Below, one piece after another: positions 8,348-18,158 of a stretch of DNA of 64,000 nucleotides. Source of the DNA: Flagellimonas aquimarina (GTDB lineage Bacteria; Bacteroidota; Bacteroidia; Flavobacteriales; Flavobacteriaceae); contig NZ_QGEG01000002.1 in NCBI RefSeq assembly GCF_003149745.1, positions 186,001-250,000 on the forward strand, in the 5' to 3' direction. The position numbers and the translations under genes are program-made. Position 1 is the stretch's first letter, and the number at the start of each line of letters is the position of its first letter. The notes beneath the pieces are model-generated. The model did no database searches, was not told the DNA's origin, and saw only the letters and a program-made list of their open reading frames with translations.

Positions 8348-11311
8348 ATGCAAAATAAAGGACTTATAAAGCTTTTTGCGCTCCTTTTTGGTTTGGTAAG
8401 TATTTATCAGCTTTCCTATACTTTCATCGCAAGTAAGTTGGAAAAGGATGCTGAAACATTCGCCGTTAACCAAATTTCGGAAGCTGAAGAAGACTATGTA
8501 GCAAAGCGTGAGGCTTTAGAAGCATCATATTTAGACTCTATTGGGAGCAATCCGGTTTTGGGTTACACTAGTTATGACGATGCTAAGAAAAAAGAGTTAA
8601 ACAAAGGGTTGGACCTTAAAGGTGGTATCAACGTAACGCTACAGATTTCGGTAAAAGATATATTGAAAGGTCTAGCGAACAATACCAAAAACCCAATTTT
8701 CAATAAAGCTTTGGCAGATGCGGACAGTGCCTCTAAGAATAGTGATAATACCTATTTGGAATTGTTTTTTGAAGCTTTTGACAATATTAAAGGGGATGCT
8801 AAACTAGCTTCTCCCGATATTTTCGCAAACAAGGGATTGAGTGATGTCATCAATTTTCAGATGACCGATGATCAGGTTAAACCTATCATTAGGACCAAAA
8901 TTGATGAATCTATCGTTTCCGCTTTTGAAGTGCTTCGTGAGCGTATTGATGGTTTTGGAGTAACACAACCTAATATTCAGAGAGAAGGAAATTCTGGGCG
9001 TATTTTGGTCGAGTTACCTGGAGCAAGAGATATTGCCAGAGCACAGGAATTGTTGTCAAGCACAGCCCAATTGGAGTTTTGGGAGACTTATTCGCAGAGC
9101 AATCAGAGCCTGGGAAGCTTTTTTGTAAGCGCTAATGAAAAGCTTAAGGAGATTTTGGAACCTGTTGAGTCAGAAGACGAAATTTCCAAGCCTGAATCTG
9201 AGATTGATTCTTTGTTATCAGATGTTGCTCAAGATTCATTGGACCTAACAGCTCAAGTGAATCCCTTATTAGGTAAATTAATTCCTGCTAGCCCGGGAAG
9301 CCATGCAATTGCCAGGGTATTGGTTACAGATACTGCGGAAATAGGCGGATACCTTAGAATGCGAGAAATAAAAAGACTTTTACCAAACGATGTTCAGTTT
9401 ACGAAGTTTCTATGGGAAAGATCCGCTAAAGATTCTGAGTTAGCTGAATTGTATGCCTTAAAGTCCAACAGAGACAATACCCCTAGAATAAGCGGAGATG
9501 TGGTTTCTGATGCCCAAGATACTTTTGACCAGTACAATAAGCCCGCGGTGAGCATGACCATGAACACAAAAGGAGCAAAGGAATGGGAGAAGTTGACCGG
9601 CGATGCATTTAACAACCAGACCGGTATTGCCATAGTCTTGGATAACAAAGTGTATACAGCTCCTGGGGTTTCAACAGGACCAATATCTGGTGGTCGTTCA
9701 GAGATTACTGGAACTTTCACCGTGAATGAAACTAAAGATATTGCTAACGTATTACGTGCGGGTAAATTACCTGCTTCAGCAGAGATCATACAATCAGAAG
9801 TTGTTGGTCCATCTTTAGGTCAAGAAGCAATTGACAGTGGTTTTATGTCTTTCTTGATCGCAATGGCCTTTGTACTTGTATGGATGGTTTTCTATTATGG
9901 TAAAGCTGGAATCTTTGCAGACATTGCCCTAATATTGAACATTCTCTTGATTTTTGGAGTTTTGACAAGCCTTGGTGCTGTATTGACCTTACCTGGTATT
10001 GCCGGTATTGTCTTGACCATTGGTATGTCTGTTGATGCCAACGTTTTGATATTTGAACGTATCAAGGAAGAATTGGCACGAGGTAAAGGAAAAGCGCAGG
10101 CCGTTGCTGATGGTTTTAGTAATGCACTGTCCTCTATTCTAGATGCGAACATTACAACAGGACTAACCGCAATCATATTGTTCATTTTCGGTTCGGGTCC
10201 AATTAAAGGTTTTGCAACTACCTTATTAATAGGTATTGTTACCTCTTTGTTCACTGCAATTTTTATAACACGATTGTTGGTGGATTGGTATGTTTCCAAA
10301 AAAGGAAGAAGCTTGGATTTCTCTACAGCTATGACCAAGAACCTTTTCAAGAACATGAGCATCGACTTCTTGGGCAAACGAAAAATAGCATATGTTGTTT
10401 CCTTTATTTTAGTAGGTGTTGGAGTATTTTCATTATTTACAACAGGGTTGCAGCAAGGGGTTGATTTTGTTGGAGGACGTTCCTATCAAATTCGTTTTGA
10501 AAAAGCGGTTAATCCATCAGAGATAGCTTCCGAGCTAAATGCCGTTTTTGGTAGCGGAACAAATGTGAAAACTTTTGGAGAGGCCAATCAAATAAAAGTA
10601 ACTACACCGTACAAAGTTGAAGTTGAAGGTATTGAAGTAGATAACGAAATTCAAAATAAACTGTACACCTCACTACAAAAATATTTACCGGATGGCACTT
10701 CTTTTGAAAACTTTACAGTAGGTGCATCGGAACAGTCTATAGGTATATTACAATCTGTTAAAGTTGGTCCAACGATCGCGGATGATATTAAGAACAACGC
10801 TTTCTTAGCCATTATAGGTTCTTTGGCTGTTGTGTTCCTTTATATTTTATTACGATTTAGAAAATGGCAATTCTCTTTAGGAGCTGTTATGGCGGTATTC
10901 CATGATGTAATGATTGTATTGGGAATCTTCTCTTTAACTGGTAGTATCATGCCGTTTAACATGGAAATTGACCAAGCCTTTATTGCGGCAATTCTTACTG
11001 TGATTGGTTATTCCTTAAATGATACCGTGGTTGTTTTCGATAGGATTAGGGAAATTGTCGGATTAAAAGGTTGGAACAATGGTAAAAATATTAATCAAGC
11101 ATTGAATAGTACGTTGAGCCGAACATTGAATACCTCATTAACTACATTGATAGTATTGTTGGCTATATTCGTCTTTGGTGGGGAAAGCTTGCGAGGATTT
11201 ATGTTCGCGATGATTGTTGGTGTAATTGTGGGTACATATTCATCCGTATTTATTGCAACGCCTATTATGTTTGACGCATTAAAAAAGAAAATAGCAGGAG
11301 CTGACGAATAG
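8348..11311 (+). CDS. secDF: Fused protein-export membrane protein SecDF
   Basis: Inner-membrane RND-family factor that uses the proton gradient to aid export through SecYEG. SecD and SecF are fused in one 987-residue chain, as is usual in Bacteroidota. An N-terminal membrane segment is followed by the SecD motif GLDLKGGINVTLQI, a long periplasmic domain with an extra low-complexity insert (about residues 275-300, SEDEISKPESEID), then five membrane segments with MSVDANVLIFERIKEE. The SecF half starts near residue 675, with GVDFVGGRSYQIRF and later GYSLNDTVVVFDRIRE. Single-gene unit with its own promoter and terminator. Confidence 0.96.
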   Translation: MQNKGLIKLFALLFGLVSIYQLSYTFIASKLEKDAETFAVNQISEAEEDYVAKREALEASYLDSIGSNPVLGYTSYDDAKKKELNKGLDLKGGINVTLQISVKDILKGLANNTKNPIFNKALADADSASKNSDNTYLELFFEAFDNIKGDAKLASPDIFANKGLSDVINFQMTDDQVKPIIRTKIDESIVSAFEVLRERIDGFGVTQPNIQREGNSGRILVELPGARDIARAQELLSSTAQLEFWETYSQSNQSLGSFFVSANEKLKEILEPVESEDEISKPESEIDSLLSDVAQDSLDLTAQVNPLLGKLIPASPGSHAIARVLVTDTAEIGGYLRMREIKRLLPNDVQFTKFLWERSAKDSELAELYALKSNRDNTPRISGDVVSDAQDTFDQYNKPAVSMTMNTKGAKEWEKLTGDAFNNQTGIAIVLDNKVYTAPGVSTGPISGGRSEITGTFTVNETKDIANVLRAGKLPASAEIIQSEVVGPSLGQEAIDSGFMSFLIAMAFVLVWMVFYYGKAGIFADIALILNILLIFGVLTSLGAVLTLPGIAGIVLTIGMSVDANVLIFERIKEELARGKGKAQAVADGFSNALSSILDANITTGLTAIILFIFGSGPIKGFATTLLIGIVTSLFTAIFITRLLVDWYVSKKGRSLDFSTAMTKNLFKNMSIDFLGKRKIAYVVSFILVGVGVFSLFTTGLQQGVDFVGGRSYQIRFEKAVNPSEIASELNAVFGSGTNVKTFGEANQIKVTTPYKVEVEGIEVDNEIQNKLYTSLQKYLPDGTSFENFTVGASEQSIGILQSVKVGPTIADDIKNNAFLAIIGSLAVVFLYILLRFRKWQFSLGAVMAVFHDVMIVLGIFSLTGSIMPFNMEIDQAFIAAILTVIGYSLNDTVVVFDRIREIVGLKGWNNGKNINQALNSTLSRTLNTSLTTLIVLLAIFVFGGESLRGFMFAMIVGVIVGTYSSVFIATPIMFDALKKKIAGADE

Positions 11312-11334
11312 ACTTCTTTAAGATATTTAAATGT

Positions 11335-11360
11335 AAAAAACCACCTTTAAGGTGGTTTTT
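11335..11360. terminator. Bidirectional terminator between secDF and the HEAT gene
   Basis: Stem AAAAAACCACC / GGTGGTTTTTT with loop TTTAA, having A and T runs on both strands. It ends both the plus-strand secDF unit and the long minus-strand gene block. Confidence 0.9.
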
Positions 11361-11376
11361 TTTATATCCCTAAAAT

Positions 11377-12147
11377 CTATTTACTTTTTTGGCCATAATT
11401 TTCATCAATATAGTCTATGGCTTGTTTTTGAGTAAGCACAGCAAAGTTTTTATACCGATGGTGTACGTCTACAATCTCATCCAAGGCTTTTTCGACCAGT
11501 TCTTTGTTTTTCCAAGTATTCAAAGCATTAACTACCGTTTCCAAGCACCCTTTTTTATAAGCAATTTGCCCCAAGACATGAATCAACGTGTTTTTTACGC
11601 GAGCTGTTGGGTCATGCTGAAGCTGTTTTAACAATGGAAGGATATCTTGAGGGTGTTTTCGTCCTCGAAGTTCTATACCATGACAAATTTCGCGTCTAAC
11701 TTCTTTGTCGGGATGATGGAGGTATTTCTTTGCCCAGTTTAGAACGGGGACTGGATTTTTCTCCCCCATTTTTTTTATAGAACCTATTACGGCATTTCTA
11801 ACGGAGTGATGCTCATCAAACAAACCCTTGTCAAAAAAGTGTTCTACATTTTCAAAATTGGTTTTTCCTAATTCTCCCGCAGCGTTGATAGTTGTCTGTC
11901 TTACCTTTTCAAGTTCAGACTCTAGAAGTTTATCAAGAACAGAAATAATCTCCGTAGCTGCAATTCCGTTGTCTTTGTAGATCTTTCCAACGGCTAAATA
12001 TGCGGCTTTTCTGATATAGGTGTCTTGATTTGAAAAAAAGCTATGGATATGTTCTGTTAGTCCGTTTTGAAAATCGTCCAGTATGTTAGATTCAATTGTG
12101 CTTACCAATTCCTCTCGCTCACCTTTGGATAAATCGTAGAACCCCAT
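11377..12147 (-). CDS. HEAT-repeat protein
   Basis: 256-residue all-helical protein built from HEAT-like repeats, for example DTYIRKAAYLAVGKIY, EKVRQTTINAAGELGK, HSVRNAVIGSIKKMGE, KEVRREICHGIELRGR and ARVKNTLIHVLGQIAY. Each repeat has the usual Arg/Asn at the start of its second helix. No catalytic motif or signal peptide is visible, so it is probably a cytoplasmic binding protein; a DNA-glycosylase-like role (the AlkD fold is also HEAT) is possible but unsupported. Last gene of the minus-strand block, 11 bp after the TfoX-N gene. Confidence 0.75.
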   Translation of the reverse strand: MGFYDLSKGEREELVSTIESNILDDFQNGLTEHIHSFFSNQDTYIRKAAYLAVGKIYKDNGIAATEIISVLDKLLESELEKVRQTTINAAGELGKTNFENVEHFFDKGLFDEHHSVRNAVIGSIKKMGEKNPVPVLNWAKKYLHHPDKEVRREICHGIELRGRKHPQDILPLLKQLQHDPTARVKNTLIHVLGQIAYKKGCLETVVNALNTWKNKELVEKALDEIVDVHHRYKNFAVLTQKQAIDYIDENYGQKSK

Positions 12148-12158
12148 AGTTAAGAATG

Positions 12159-12482
12159 TTATTTTGGAGGTAGGGACATTACATATTCATGTCCTTTTTG
12201 AAGGTACTTTCCTAGTGTTTCCTCATCTGTTAAAAGCGACTTTGGAATCAGGACATATTCTCGCATTATAGCTCCGTGAGATTTAAGGGGTTTGGCACCA
12301 TAAGCATTATCAAATTCAAGGGTATCTTCTTTAGAAAGTCTAATCCCAAACTCCCCGTCTTTGTTTAATAAGGAAAACATGTATCCGTTTGCAGAAGTAT
12401 AAGGCATGGTTTTTCCTTTCCTTATGAAGTTGGGATTTGCTTCTACTACCTTATCATATATTTTGAGTACGTCTTCTCGCAT
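12159..12482 (-). CDS. TfoX N-terminal-domain-like small protein
   Basis: 107 residues, soluble. The layout YTSANGYMFSLLNKDGEFGIRLSKED, then a YVLIPKSLLTDEETLGKYL stretch, matches the TfoX/Sxy N-terminal domain (alpha/beta, related in fold to MmcQ/YjbR proteins). The C-terminal TfoX domain is absent, which is common for stand-alone members in this phylum. Function unknown; a link to competence, known for Sxy of gammaproteobacteria, should not be assumed. It lies 12 bp after the GNAT gene, so co-transcription is likely. Confidence 0.65.
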   Translation of the reverse strand: MREDVLKIYDKVVEANPNFIRKGKTMPYTSANGYMFSLLNKDGEFGIRLSKEDTLEFDNAYGAKPLKSHGAIMREYVLIPKSLLTDEETLGKYLQKGHEYVMSLPPK

Positions 12483-12494
12483 AAGGATTTCGGT

Positions 12495-13010
12495 TTAAGT
12501 TAAGTTTTTAGCCATTGCCTGAAACTCAAAATGCTCCTTCCCAATTTGAAAATCATGGTCGCCAATAGTTTCAAAACCATTTTTTTCATAGAACTTGATT
12601 GCCCTGACATTACTTTTTAGCACGGATAACCAAACTCTTTCTGAGTTACTTTCGGCTGCTCTTTTTAAAAGCTCATTTTGCAGCGAATGACCAACTTTCT
12701 TGGACAGAAAATCTTTTAAGACATATATTTTCTGAAGTTGACACAGATTTTCCGCTGTAATAAATTGTGATGGAGAATTTAGTTTCAATTTAGCATACCC
12801 AACCGGAAGCTCTTCAATAAAGGCAAGCCAAAAGATGTTATTTGGTTTTTCAATGCTATTGCGAATTTTTTTAACCCCAAAAGTTTGATTTAAATATTGA
12901 TGCAAATCTGTTTTATCCGTAAAGAAATGGCCAAAGGTTTCTGTAAAAGTAATTCTGGCTAAAAGGGCAATATGAGCTGCATCTGATGCGTTTGCTTCAA
13001 CTATTCGCAT
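12495..13010 (-). CDS. GNAT family N-acetyltransferase
   Basis: 171-residue acetyltransferase of the GNAT superfamily, acetyl-CoA dependent, acceptor unknown. MRIVEANASDAAHIALLA is the usual first strand and helix; LQKIYVLKDFLSKKVGHSLQNELL covers motif A, though the acetyl-CoA loop (KKVGHS) is less canonical than Q/RxxGxG/A; WLSVLKSNVRAIKFYEKNGFETIG is motif B. I start it at the Met at 13010; the longer frame to 13037 adds nine hydrophilic residues and would overlap the upstream ATPase gene by 41 rather than 14 bp. Confidence 0.85.
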   Translation of the reverse strand: MRIVEANASDAAHIALLARITFTETFGHFFTDKTDLHQYLNQTFGVKKIRNSIEKPNNIFWLAFIEELPVGYAKLKLNSPSQFITAENLCQLQKIYVLKDFLSKKVGHSLQNELLKRAAESNSERVWLSVLKSNVRAIKFYEKNGFETIGDHDFQIGKEHFEFQAMAKNLT

Positions 13011-14256
13011 GGTTTGTTGCTTTTCCGGTGGAACCATTTTTATTCATAGTTAAAATGTAATGAAATTGTGGTTCTAATCCAACCTCGGTTCTGTGGGAGA
13101 CAAAAATGATTGCCGTTTCGCTTTCTTGAGAAATTTTGTTGACCAAAGCAATGAACAATGCTGCACTGGTATCATCTAACCCAGCGGTAGGTTCATCCAA
13201 GATTAATAAGGGAGGGTGCTTTACCATGGCCCTTGCCACCATAACCAATCTTTTCTCACCAGTGGTCAGTTCCAAAAACTGAGTGGTTGTTTTCTCATAA
13301 AGATGTAAAAGTTTTAACCATTGAGCTGCTGTACGCTTCTCCTGATCAGACGGATTGGTATAAAGACCTACAGAATCATAAAACCCTGAGATGACCATGT
13401 TTTCTGTGGTATGGTAGCCTCTAAATTTGTCTGTCATTGCCGGGGTAAAATATCCAATGTTCTTTTTTAAATCCCATACACTTTCACCGCTCCCCTTTTT
13501 TTGGCCAAACAAAGTAAGGTCTTGCCCATAACCTTTGTGGCTATCGCCTGTAATCATAGAGAGCAGGGTAGTTTTTCCACTTCCATTTGGACCAATGAGC
13601 TGCCAGAATTCTCCTTTATTAATAGTCCAATTAATGTTGTCTAAAACTTGGCGACCATCAAAGCTAACGAATATGTTTTTGAAATTGATAAGCCGTATGT
13701 CCTCAACTTCTGGTGGCTTAATTGGTGGCGGAATTGTTTCAATAAATTTAGTGGAAGCTTGTTTGTGCTTTTTCCAGAATGTTTCTGGCGAAGCGTAAGA
13801 AAACAATTTGTTTCCATCTAATTTGAAGAAATCCGTAGTTATTGGTAAAACGTCGTTTGAACGACTTACTAGCAGTACTAAACTGGTAGTTTTGCAAATA
13901 GATAATAATTGTTCTTTTAAATTGCTCTGGGTGGCAACGTCCAAATTGTCAAAGGGATTGACCAATACCAAAAAATGGGGCTTTTGCTCCAGTAAATAAC
14001 GAAGAAGAACTTTTTTCTGTTCCCCACTGCTCATGGATTTTAGAGATTGAGAAATTCCGCTTGTTAGAATTTTAGCGTCGTGCCGTTCCTCTTCATCCAT
14101 GAAACGTTCAATCTCGGATCTTGAAAATAGTAATCCTTTTTTGTTATGGAACTCTTTAAACTCTTCAACAACCGAGTTGTTTAATAAACTGTTTACCAAA
14201 CTTTTGGTTTGGGATGTATTATTGATGAGTATAGCGTAGTTTTTAGGCTGATTCAT
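12997..14256 (-). CDS. ModF-like tandem ABC ATPase
   Basis: 419-residue cytoplasmic protein with two ABC ATPase halves and no membrane domain, like the ModF/PhrA group. The C-terminal half (from about residue 188) is complete: Walker A GPNGSGKTT, signature LTTGEKR, Walker B LLILDEPTAGLDD and the switch His in VSHRTE. The N-terminal half keeps a signature (MSSGEQKK) and a Walker B-like LVLVNPFDNLD, but no Walker A is seen and it is short. Function is uncertain; no molybdate genes are nearby, so the modF name is not applied. It overlaps the following GNAT gene by 14 bp. Confidence 0.8.
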   Translation of the reverse strand: MNQPKNYAILINNTSQTKSLVNSLLNNSVVEEFKEFHNKKGLLFSRSEIERFMDEEERHDAKILTSGISQSLKSMSSGEQKKVLLRYLLEQKPHFLVLVNPFDNLDVATQSNLKEQLLSICKTTSLVLLVSRSNDVLPITTDFFKLDGNKLFSYASPETFWKKHKQASTKFIETIPPPIKPPEVEDIRLINFKNIFVSFDGRQVLDNINWTINKGEFWQLIGPNGSGKTTLLSMITGDSHKGYGQDLTLFGQKKGSGESVWDLKKNIGYFTPAMTDKFRGYHTTENMVISGFYDSVGLYTNPSDQEKRTAAQWLKLLHLYEKTTTQFLELTTGEKRLVMVARAMVKHPPLLILDEPTAGLDDTSAALFIALVNKISQESETAIIFVSHRTEVGLEPQFHYILTMNKNGSTGKATNHANS

Positions 14257-14304
14257 TCAACTGTCAATATCCAGAATTGGATTAAATGAATTTGAAAATA
14301 AAGA

Positions 14305-14829
14305 TTATACTTGGTTTACCCTAAAAATATGAACAGGATTGTCCTTGTAAGATGTGGTTTTGTCCAAGTACATGCCATTTTTAAGCGCAACTTTTCTTGA
14401 AGGCATGTTATCAACATGAATTATTGATATCAAGGAGTTGGCAAAGTTATTTTTAAAGGCGAAATCCTTACATTTTTGGGCAGCCTCAAAAGCAAAGCCT
14501 TTCAACCAAAATTCTGGTAAAATAGAATACCCAATTTCTAGTTCTTCAAGTCCATCAACAATTTGAACCAAAAGGCCGCACATGCCAACTAGCTCGTTGG
14601 TTTCTTTTAGGACAAGGGCATTCATGCCGCCCGATCCCTCTTCATATCGCTCAAAAACTCGTGCAAATTGCTCTTTACATGCTACAACGGGGTCCAGGGG
14701 CAATCCATCCCAATATTTGGTGGACAATGGGTTGTGATAGAATGGTATCCAATCGTCAAAATCAGAGGGAAGAAATTTTCTAAACTGCAGTCGTTCTGAG
14801 GTTTGGTTTTCTAATAGGTAACGTGACAT
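14305..14829 (-). CDS. GNAT acetyltransferase, RimJ/RimL type
   Basis: 174 residues, Acetyltransf_3 type. It opens with SERLQFRKFLPSDFDDWIPFYHNP, the familiar start of RimJ/RimL-like enzymes, and has the central GMCGLLVQ strand, LEIGYSILPEFWLKGFAFEAA (motif A, with a weak acetyl-CoA loop) and IIHVDNMPSRKVALKNGM (motif B). The substrate is unknown. Its start codon directly abuts the stop of the DUF192 gene with no gap, so the two are surely co-transcribed. Confidence 0.85.
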   Translation of the reverse strand: MSRYLLENQTSERLQFRKFLPSDFDDWIPFYHNPLSTKYWDGLPLDPVVACKEQFARVFERYEEGSGGMNALVLKETNELVGMCGLLVQIVDGLEELEIGYSILPEFWLKGFAFEAAQKCKDFAFKNNFANSLISIIHVDNMPSRKVALKNGMYLDKTTSYKDNPVHIFRVNQV

Positions 14830-15312
14830 CTATTCTTTGGTAAAAGATATGTTATCGCCAATAGTTAAACCCAATCTTTCTGAAAGGCCTGCATTAATTT
14901 CCAAAACATATTTTACGGGAACTTTGGATGTAAGCCCATTTTCATTAAAAGGTTGGGCATTTTTTTGGAAGCTGGCAATTTTTAGGTTTTCATCAATGTA
15001 AATAATATCTAAGGGAATCTGTGTGTTCTTCATGTAAAAGGAATGCATGGCCACATCAGGAAAAATGAACAACATTCCTTGATGTTCTTCCATGGATTCT
15101 CGATACATTAATCCGGTTTGAGTTTCATACTCAGATTCAGCAAACTCAATATCCAATCTGGTTATTATTGAGTCGGTTTCTGATTTTAAAATGGCAAGAC
15201 TTCCTTCCTTAGTGAAGCTGATAACATCTGTTTTTATCTCCTTTTTTGTATCTGTTTTACAAGAATTCAATAAAAGAACCAAAACAAACAGAGTGGTGAA
15301 AAACGCTTTCAT
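14830..15312 (-). CDS. DUF192 family lipoprotein
   Basis: 160 residues. Lipoprotein signal with lipobox LLNSC, Cys18. The mature part is a single DUF192 domain: LDIEFAESEYETQTGLMYRESM, then MLFIFPDVAMHSFYMKNTQIPLDIIYID, and the closing KYVLEINAGLSERLGLTIGD. DUF192 proteins are small beta-folds of unknown function with conserved polar residues in a pocket. It starts 2 bp after lgt, whose product lipidates proteins such as this one; that is operon context, not evidence of partnership. Confidence 0.88.
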   Translation of the reverse strand: MKAFFTTLFVLVLLLNSCKTDTKKEIKTDVISFTKEGSLAILKSETDSIITRLDIEFAESEYETQTGLMYRESMEEHQGMLFIFPDVAMHSFYMKNTQIPLDIIYIDENLKIASFQKNAQPFNENGLTSKVPVKYVLEINAGLSERLGLTIGDNISFTKE

Positions 15313-15314
15313 TC

Positions 15315-16283
15315 TTACTTGGTAATTTTACTGGGAACAGGTCTGAACATAAAGTATAAACCAACCAAAATCATAGGGATGCTCAACCATTGCCCAATTG
15401 AAAGTAGCTCAAGAGACTCGTCAAAGTCATTCTGTCTTTTTTTGACAAATTCAATGAAGAATCGTATGGTCCAGAGGGCTACCATGAATACTCCAAAGAG
15501 ATAACCTGTCTTGTCTTTTTTGTCTGTTTTCCAGTATAAAAGGTATAAGGCCAAAAACACAAAAAGGTAGCAAATGCCCTCATATAATTGTGCTGGATGA
15601 CGAAATGGGATAGACTCTAGAACACTTGAAAATTCTGGATTGTTTTCAATTGCTTTATATGCCGCGCTTGCGGTTTTTTCCTTGGTAATGGACATTGCCT
15701 TGTAAGCAGGCATATCATCTGAATCCCTAATAAATCTTGTTGCCATAAAGAAAGATTCTTTCACTTCTTTCCCATTGATTTCGGAGTTGAAGAAATTCCC
15801 TATTCGAACAAAACCGGCTCCAATAGCTGAGGCAACAACCATTCTGTCCAACAACCATAGCATTTTTATATCTTTCCATTTTCTGCAATAAAGCCAAACA
15901 CCGATAATTGCAGCGATGGTTGCCCCGTGACTTGCCAATCCTGTAAACCCTGTAAATTCATATCCATTTATAAACCCGAACAATGATCCATCCGCACTCT
16001 CCCTAATTGGTAATAATATTTCCAACAAATGATTTTTGTAATAGTCCCAATCATAAAAAAAGACATGTCCCAAGCGTGCCCCCAACATAATGGATACCAC
16101 CCCGTGGATAAAAAGGGAGTCCAATTTCTCCATGGATTTTTTTTCGTTCAGGAAGATTTTCTTCATGATATACCAACCCACAACAAAAGCAGCGATCCAA
16201 AGTAAGTTGTAATATTTAATTTGGATAAAACCTAATGTAAGCAGCGTGTCATCTGGATTCCAATTAAAGCCAAGGAAATACAT
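15315..16283 (-). CDS. lgt: Prolipoprotein diacylglyceryl transferase
   Basis: Inner-membrane enzyme that transfers diacylglycerol from phosphatidylglycerol to the lipobox Cys of prolipoproteins, the first lipoprotein maturation step. 322 residues with about seven membrane segments. Recognisable motifs are IMLGARLGHVFFYDWDYY, GLASHGATIAAIIGVW (containing the conserved His), GAGFVRIGNFFNSEINGK (the Lgt signature region) and RHPAQLYEGICY. An insert near residues 170-215 makes it longer than the E. coli enzyme, as usual in this phylum. The window encodes many lipoproteins needing it. Confidence 0.95.
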   Translation of the reverse strand: MYFLGFNWNPDDTLLTLGFIQIKYYNLLWIAAFVVGWYIMKKIFLNEKKSMEKLDSLFIHGVVSIMLGARLGHVFFYDWDYYKNHLLEILLPIRESADGSLFGFINGYEFTGFTGLASHGATIAAIIGVWLYCRKWKDIKMLWLLDRMVVASAIGAGFVRIGNFFNSEINGKEVKESFFMATRFIRDSDDMPAYKAMSITKEKTASAAYKAIENNPEFSSVLESIPFRHPAQLYEGICYLFVFLALYLLYWKTDKKDKTGYLFGVFMVALWTIRFFIEFVKKRQNDFDESLELLSIGQWLSIPMILVGLYFMFRPVPSKITK

Positions 16284-16326
16284 GTATAAAAATTTTTGAG
16301 CTAAGATAAATGTTTTGAATGGTTGC

Positions 16327-16343
16327 CAAGTTAGATTAACTTG
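16327..16343. repeat. Inverted repeat between yidD and lgt
   Basis: CAAGTTA-GAT-TAACTTG, a perfect 7-bp dyad with a 3-base centre in the 123-bp gap upstream of lgt. It could be an operator or a weak hairpin; no function is proven. Confidence 0.35.
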
Positions 16344-16406
16344 ATTTTTGGAAGTTCTGCTTTAATCACGGATTAGCAAATTCATCTCTTTAAAAAGAAG
16401 GTTTTA

Positions 16407-16634
16407 TTAGGGCACCGGGTCATATCCTTTTCCTCCCCAAGGGTGACAACTAAAAATTCTCTTTAGAGCCAACCAACCTCCTTTAAAAAGGCCATGTTTT
16501 TTCAAAGCCTCTAAGGTATAGGCAGAACAGGTAGGTGAATACCTGCATGTGGCCGGAGTTAGCGGGGATATTAGTAGTTGGTACAACCTGACCAAAAGAA
16601 CAAAAGGCGCAATAAGAATTTTTTTAATTGACAT
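16407..16634 (-). CDS. yidD: Membrane protein insertion efficiency factor YidD
   Basis: 75-residue protein with the YidD signature: [20 protein letters not shown], then [20 protein letters not shown] and [13 protein letters not shown], including the conserved Cys residues. YidD is a small amphipathic membrane-associated protein that aids YidC-dependent membrane protein insertion. yidC, rnpA and rpmH, its usual partners in many bacteria, are not here; instead it lies 28 bp after cysS in the long minus-strand block. Confidence 0.93.
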   Translation of the reverse strand: MSIKKILIAPFVLLVRLYQLLISPLTPATCRYSPTCSAYTLEALKKHGLFKGGWLALKRIFSCHPWGGKGYDPVP

Positions 16635-16662
16635 TCCTTTATGTTCAATATGATATATCTAT

Positions 16663-18144
16663 TTAATTTACACTGAAAGAGGTACCATCTTTTCCGTCTT
16701 TAAGCTGAATGCCAAGGGCGGTCAACCTATCTCTTATCTGATCAGAAGTGGCAAAATCTTTATTCGCCCGTGCTTGATTGCGCAACTCTATCAACAAATC
16801 CATAACACCGTTCAATGCATTGGAATCATCTTTTACAGCAGATTGATTTTCCAACCCTAAAACATCATAAACAAAGGTGTTTAGTGTATTTTCAAGCAAT
16901 GTTTTGTCTTCTTTGGTAATACTTTCTTTACCTTCTTTGATTAGATTGATGTGTTTGACCGCATCAAAAAGATGTGCAATAAGAATGGGTGTATTAAAAT
17001 CGTCATTCATGGCGTCATAGCATTTCTGCTTCCATGCGCCAAAATCAAAATCAGACTTGGCCCCTGTGCTAAGGGTCTGAAGATTTTCCATAGCATCCAT
17101 CAAGCGATTATACCCTTTTTCCGAGGCTAATAGTGCATCATCACTAAGGTCTAAAATACTTGTGTAATGGGCCTGCATCATAAAAAACCTAACTGCAGAG
17201 GGAGCATATGCTTTGCTTAGGATGTCATTTTCACCACTAAATATTTCTGAAGGGTATATGTTGTTCCCAGTGGATTTTGACATTTTTTTCCCATTTAGGG
17301 TCAACATATTGGCGTGCATCCAATATTTAACCGGGGATTTTCCTTTGCTAGCTTCTGCCTGGGCAATTTCACACTCATGATGGGGAAATTTTAAATCCAT
17401 CCCACCTCCGTGAATATCGAATGTTTCACCAAGATATTTTGTGCTCATGGCTGTACATTCCAGATGCCAACCCGGGAATCCATCTCCCCATGGAGAAGGC
17501 CAACGCATAATATGCTGTGGTTCTGCTTTTTTCCAAAGTGCAAAATCTTGAGGATTTCTTTTTTCATCCTGTGCCGTAAGTTCACGGGTATTGGCAATCA
17601 TATCTTCCAGCTTTCTTCCACTGAGTTTGCCATATTCATTGTTCTCGTTAAACTTTAGAACATCAAAATATACTGAACCATTTGCCTCATATGCATATCC
17701 TTTTTCAAGGATTTCCTTTATAATTTCTATTTGCTCAATAATATGACCAGTGGCAGTTGGTTCTATACTGGGGGGCAAAAAATTAAACTTTTGTAGTGTG
17801 TTATGAAAGTCAACGGTGTATCGCTGCACCACTTCCATAGGCTCAATTTGTTCTAACTTTGCCTTTTTTGCGATTTTATCTTCTCCATCGTCTGCATCAT
17901 TCTCCAAATGCCCGGCGTCCGTAATATTACGGACATACCTAACTTTAAAGCCCAAATGTTTAAAATACCTAAAAATCATGTCAAAGGACATGAACGTGCG
18001 GCAGTTTCCCAAATGAACATTGCTATAGACCGTTGGCCCACAGACATACATGCCAATATGGCCTTCATTTATGGGTTGAAAAACCTCTTTCTTTCCTGAA
18101 AGTGAATTATGTACTTTTAGGTTTTGGTTCTTATAAAGTTGCAT
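16663..18144 (-). CDS. cysS: Cysteine--tRNA ligase
   Basis: Class I aminoacyl-tRNA synthetase charging tRNA-Cys. 493 residues, normal length. [19 protein letters not shown] contains a zinc-binding Cys and the HIGH-equivalent HLGN. The zinc site continues with WHLECTAM and the following [20 protein letters not shown] is the KMSKS loop. The C-terminal DALR helical bundle ends with [17 protein letters not shown]. It sits 14 bp after folE, so both are probably transcribed from the promoter in front of folE. Confidence 0.97.
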   Translation of the reverse strand: MQLYKNQNLKVHNSLSGKKEVFQPINEGHIGMYVCGPTVYSNVHLGNCRTFMSFDMIFRYFKHLGFKVRYVRNITDAGHLENDADDGEDKIAKKAKLEQIEPMEVVQRYTVDFHNTLQKFNFLPPSIEPTATGHIIEQIEIIKEILEKGYAYEANGSVYFDVLKFNENNEYGKLSGRKLEDMIANTRELTAQDEKRNPQDFALWKKAEPQHIMRWPSPWGDGFPGWHLECTAMSTKYLGETFDIHGGGMDLKFPHHECEIAQAEASKGKSPVKYWMHANMLTLNGKKMSKSTGNNIYPSEIFSGENDILSKAYAPSAVRFFMMQAHYTSILDLSDDALLASEKGYNRLMDAMENLQTLSTGAKSDFDFGAWKQKCYDAMNDDFNTPILIAHLFDAVKHINLIKEGKESITKEDKTLLENTLNTFVYDVLGLENQSAVKDDSNALNGVMDLLIELRNQARANKDFATSDQIRDRLTALGIQLKDGKDGTSFSVN

Positions 18145-18158
18145 TGAAAAACTAATGA

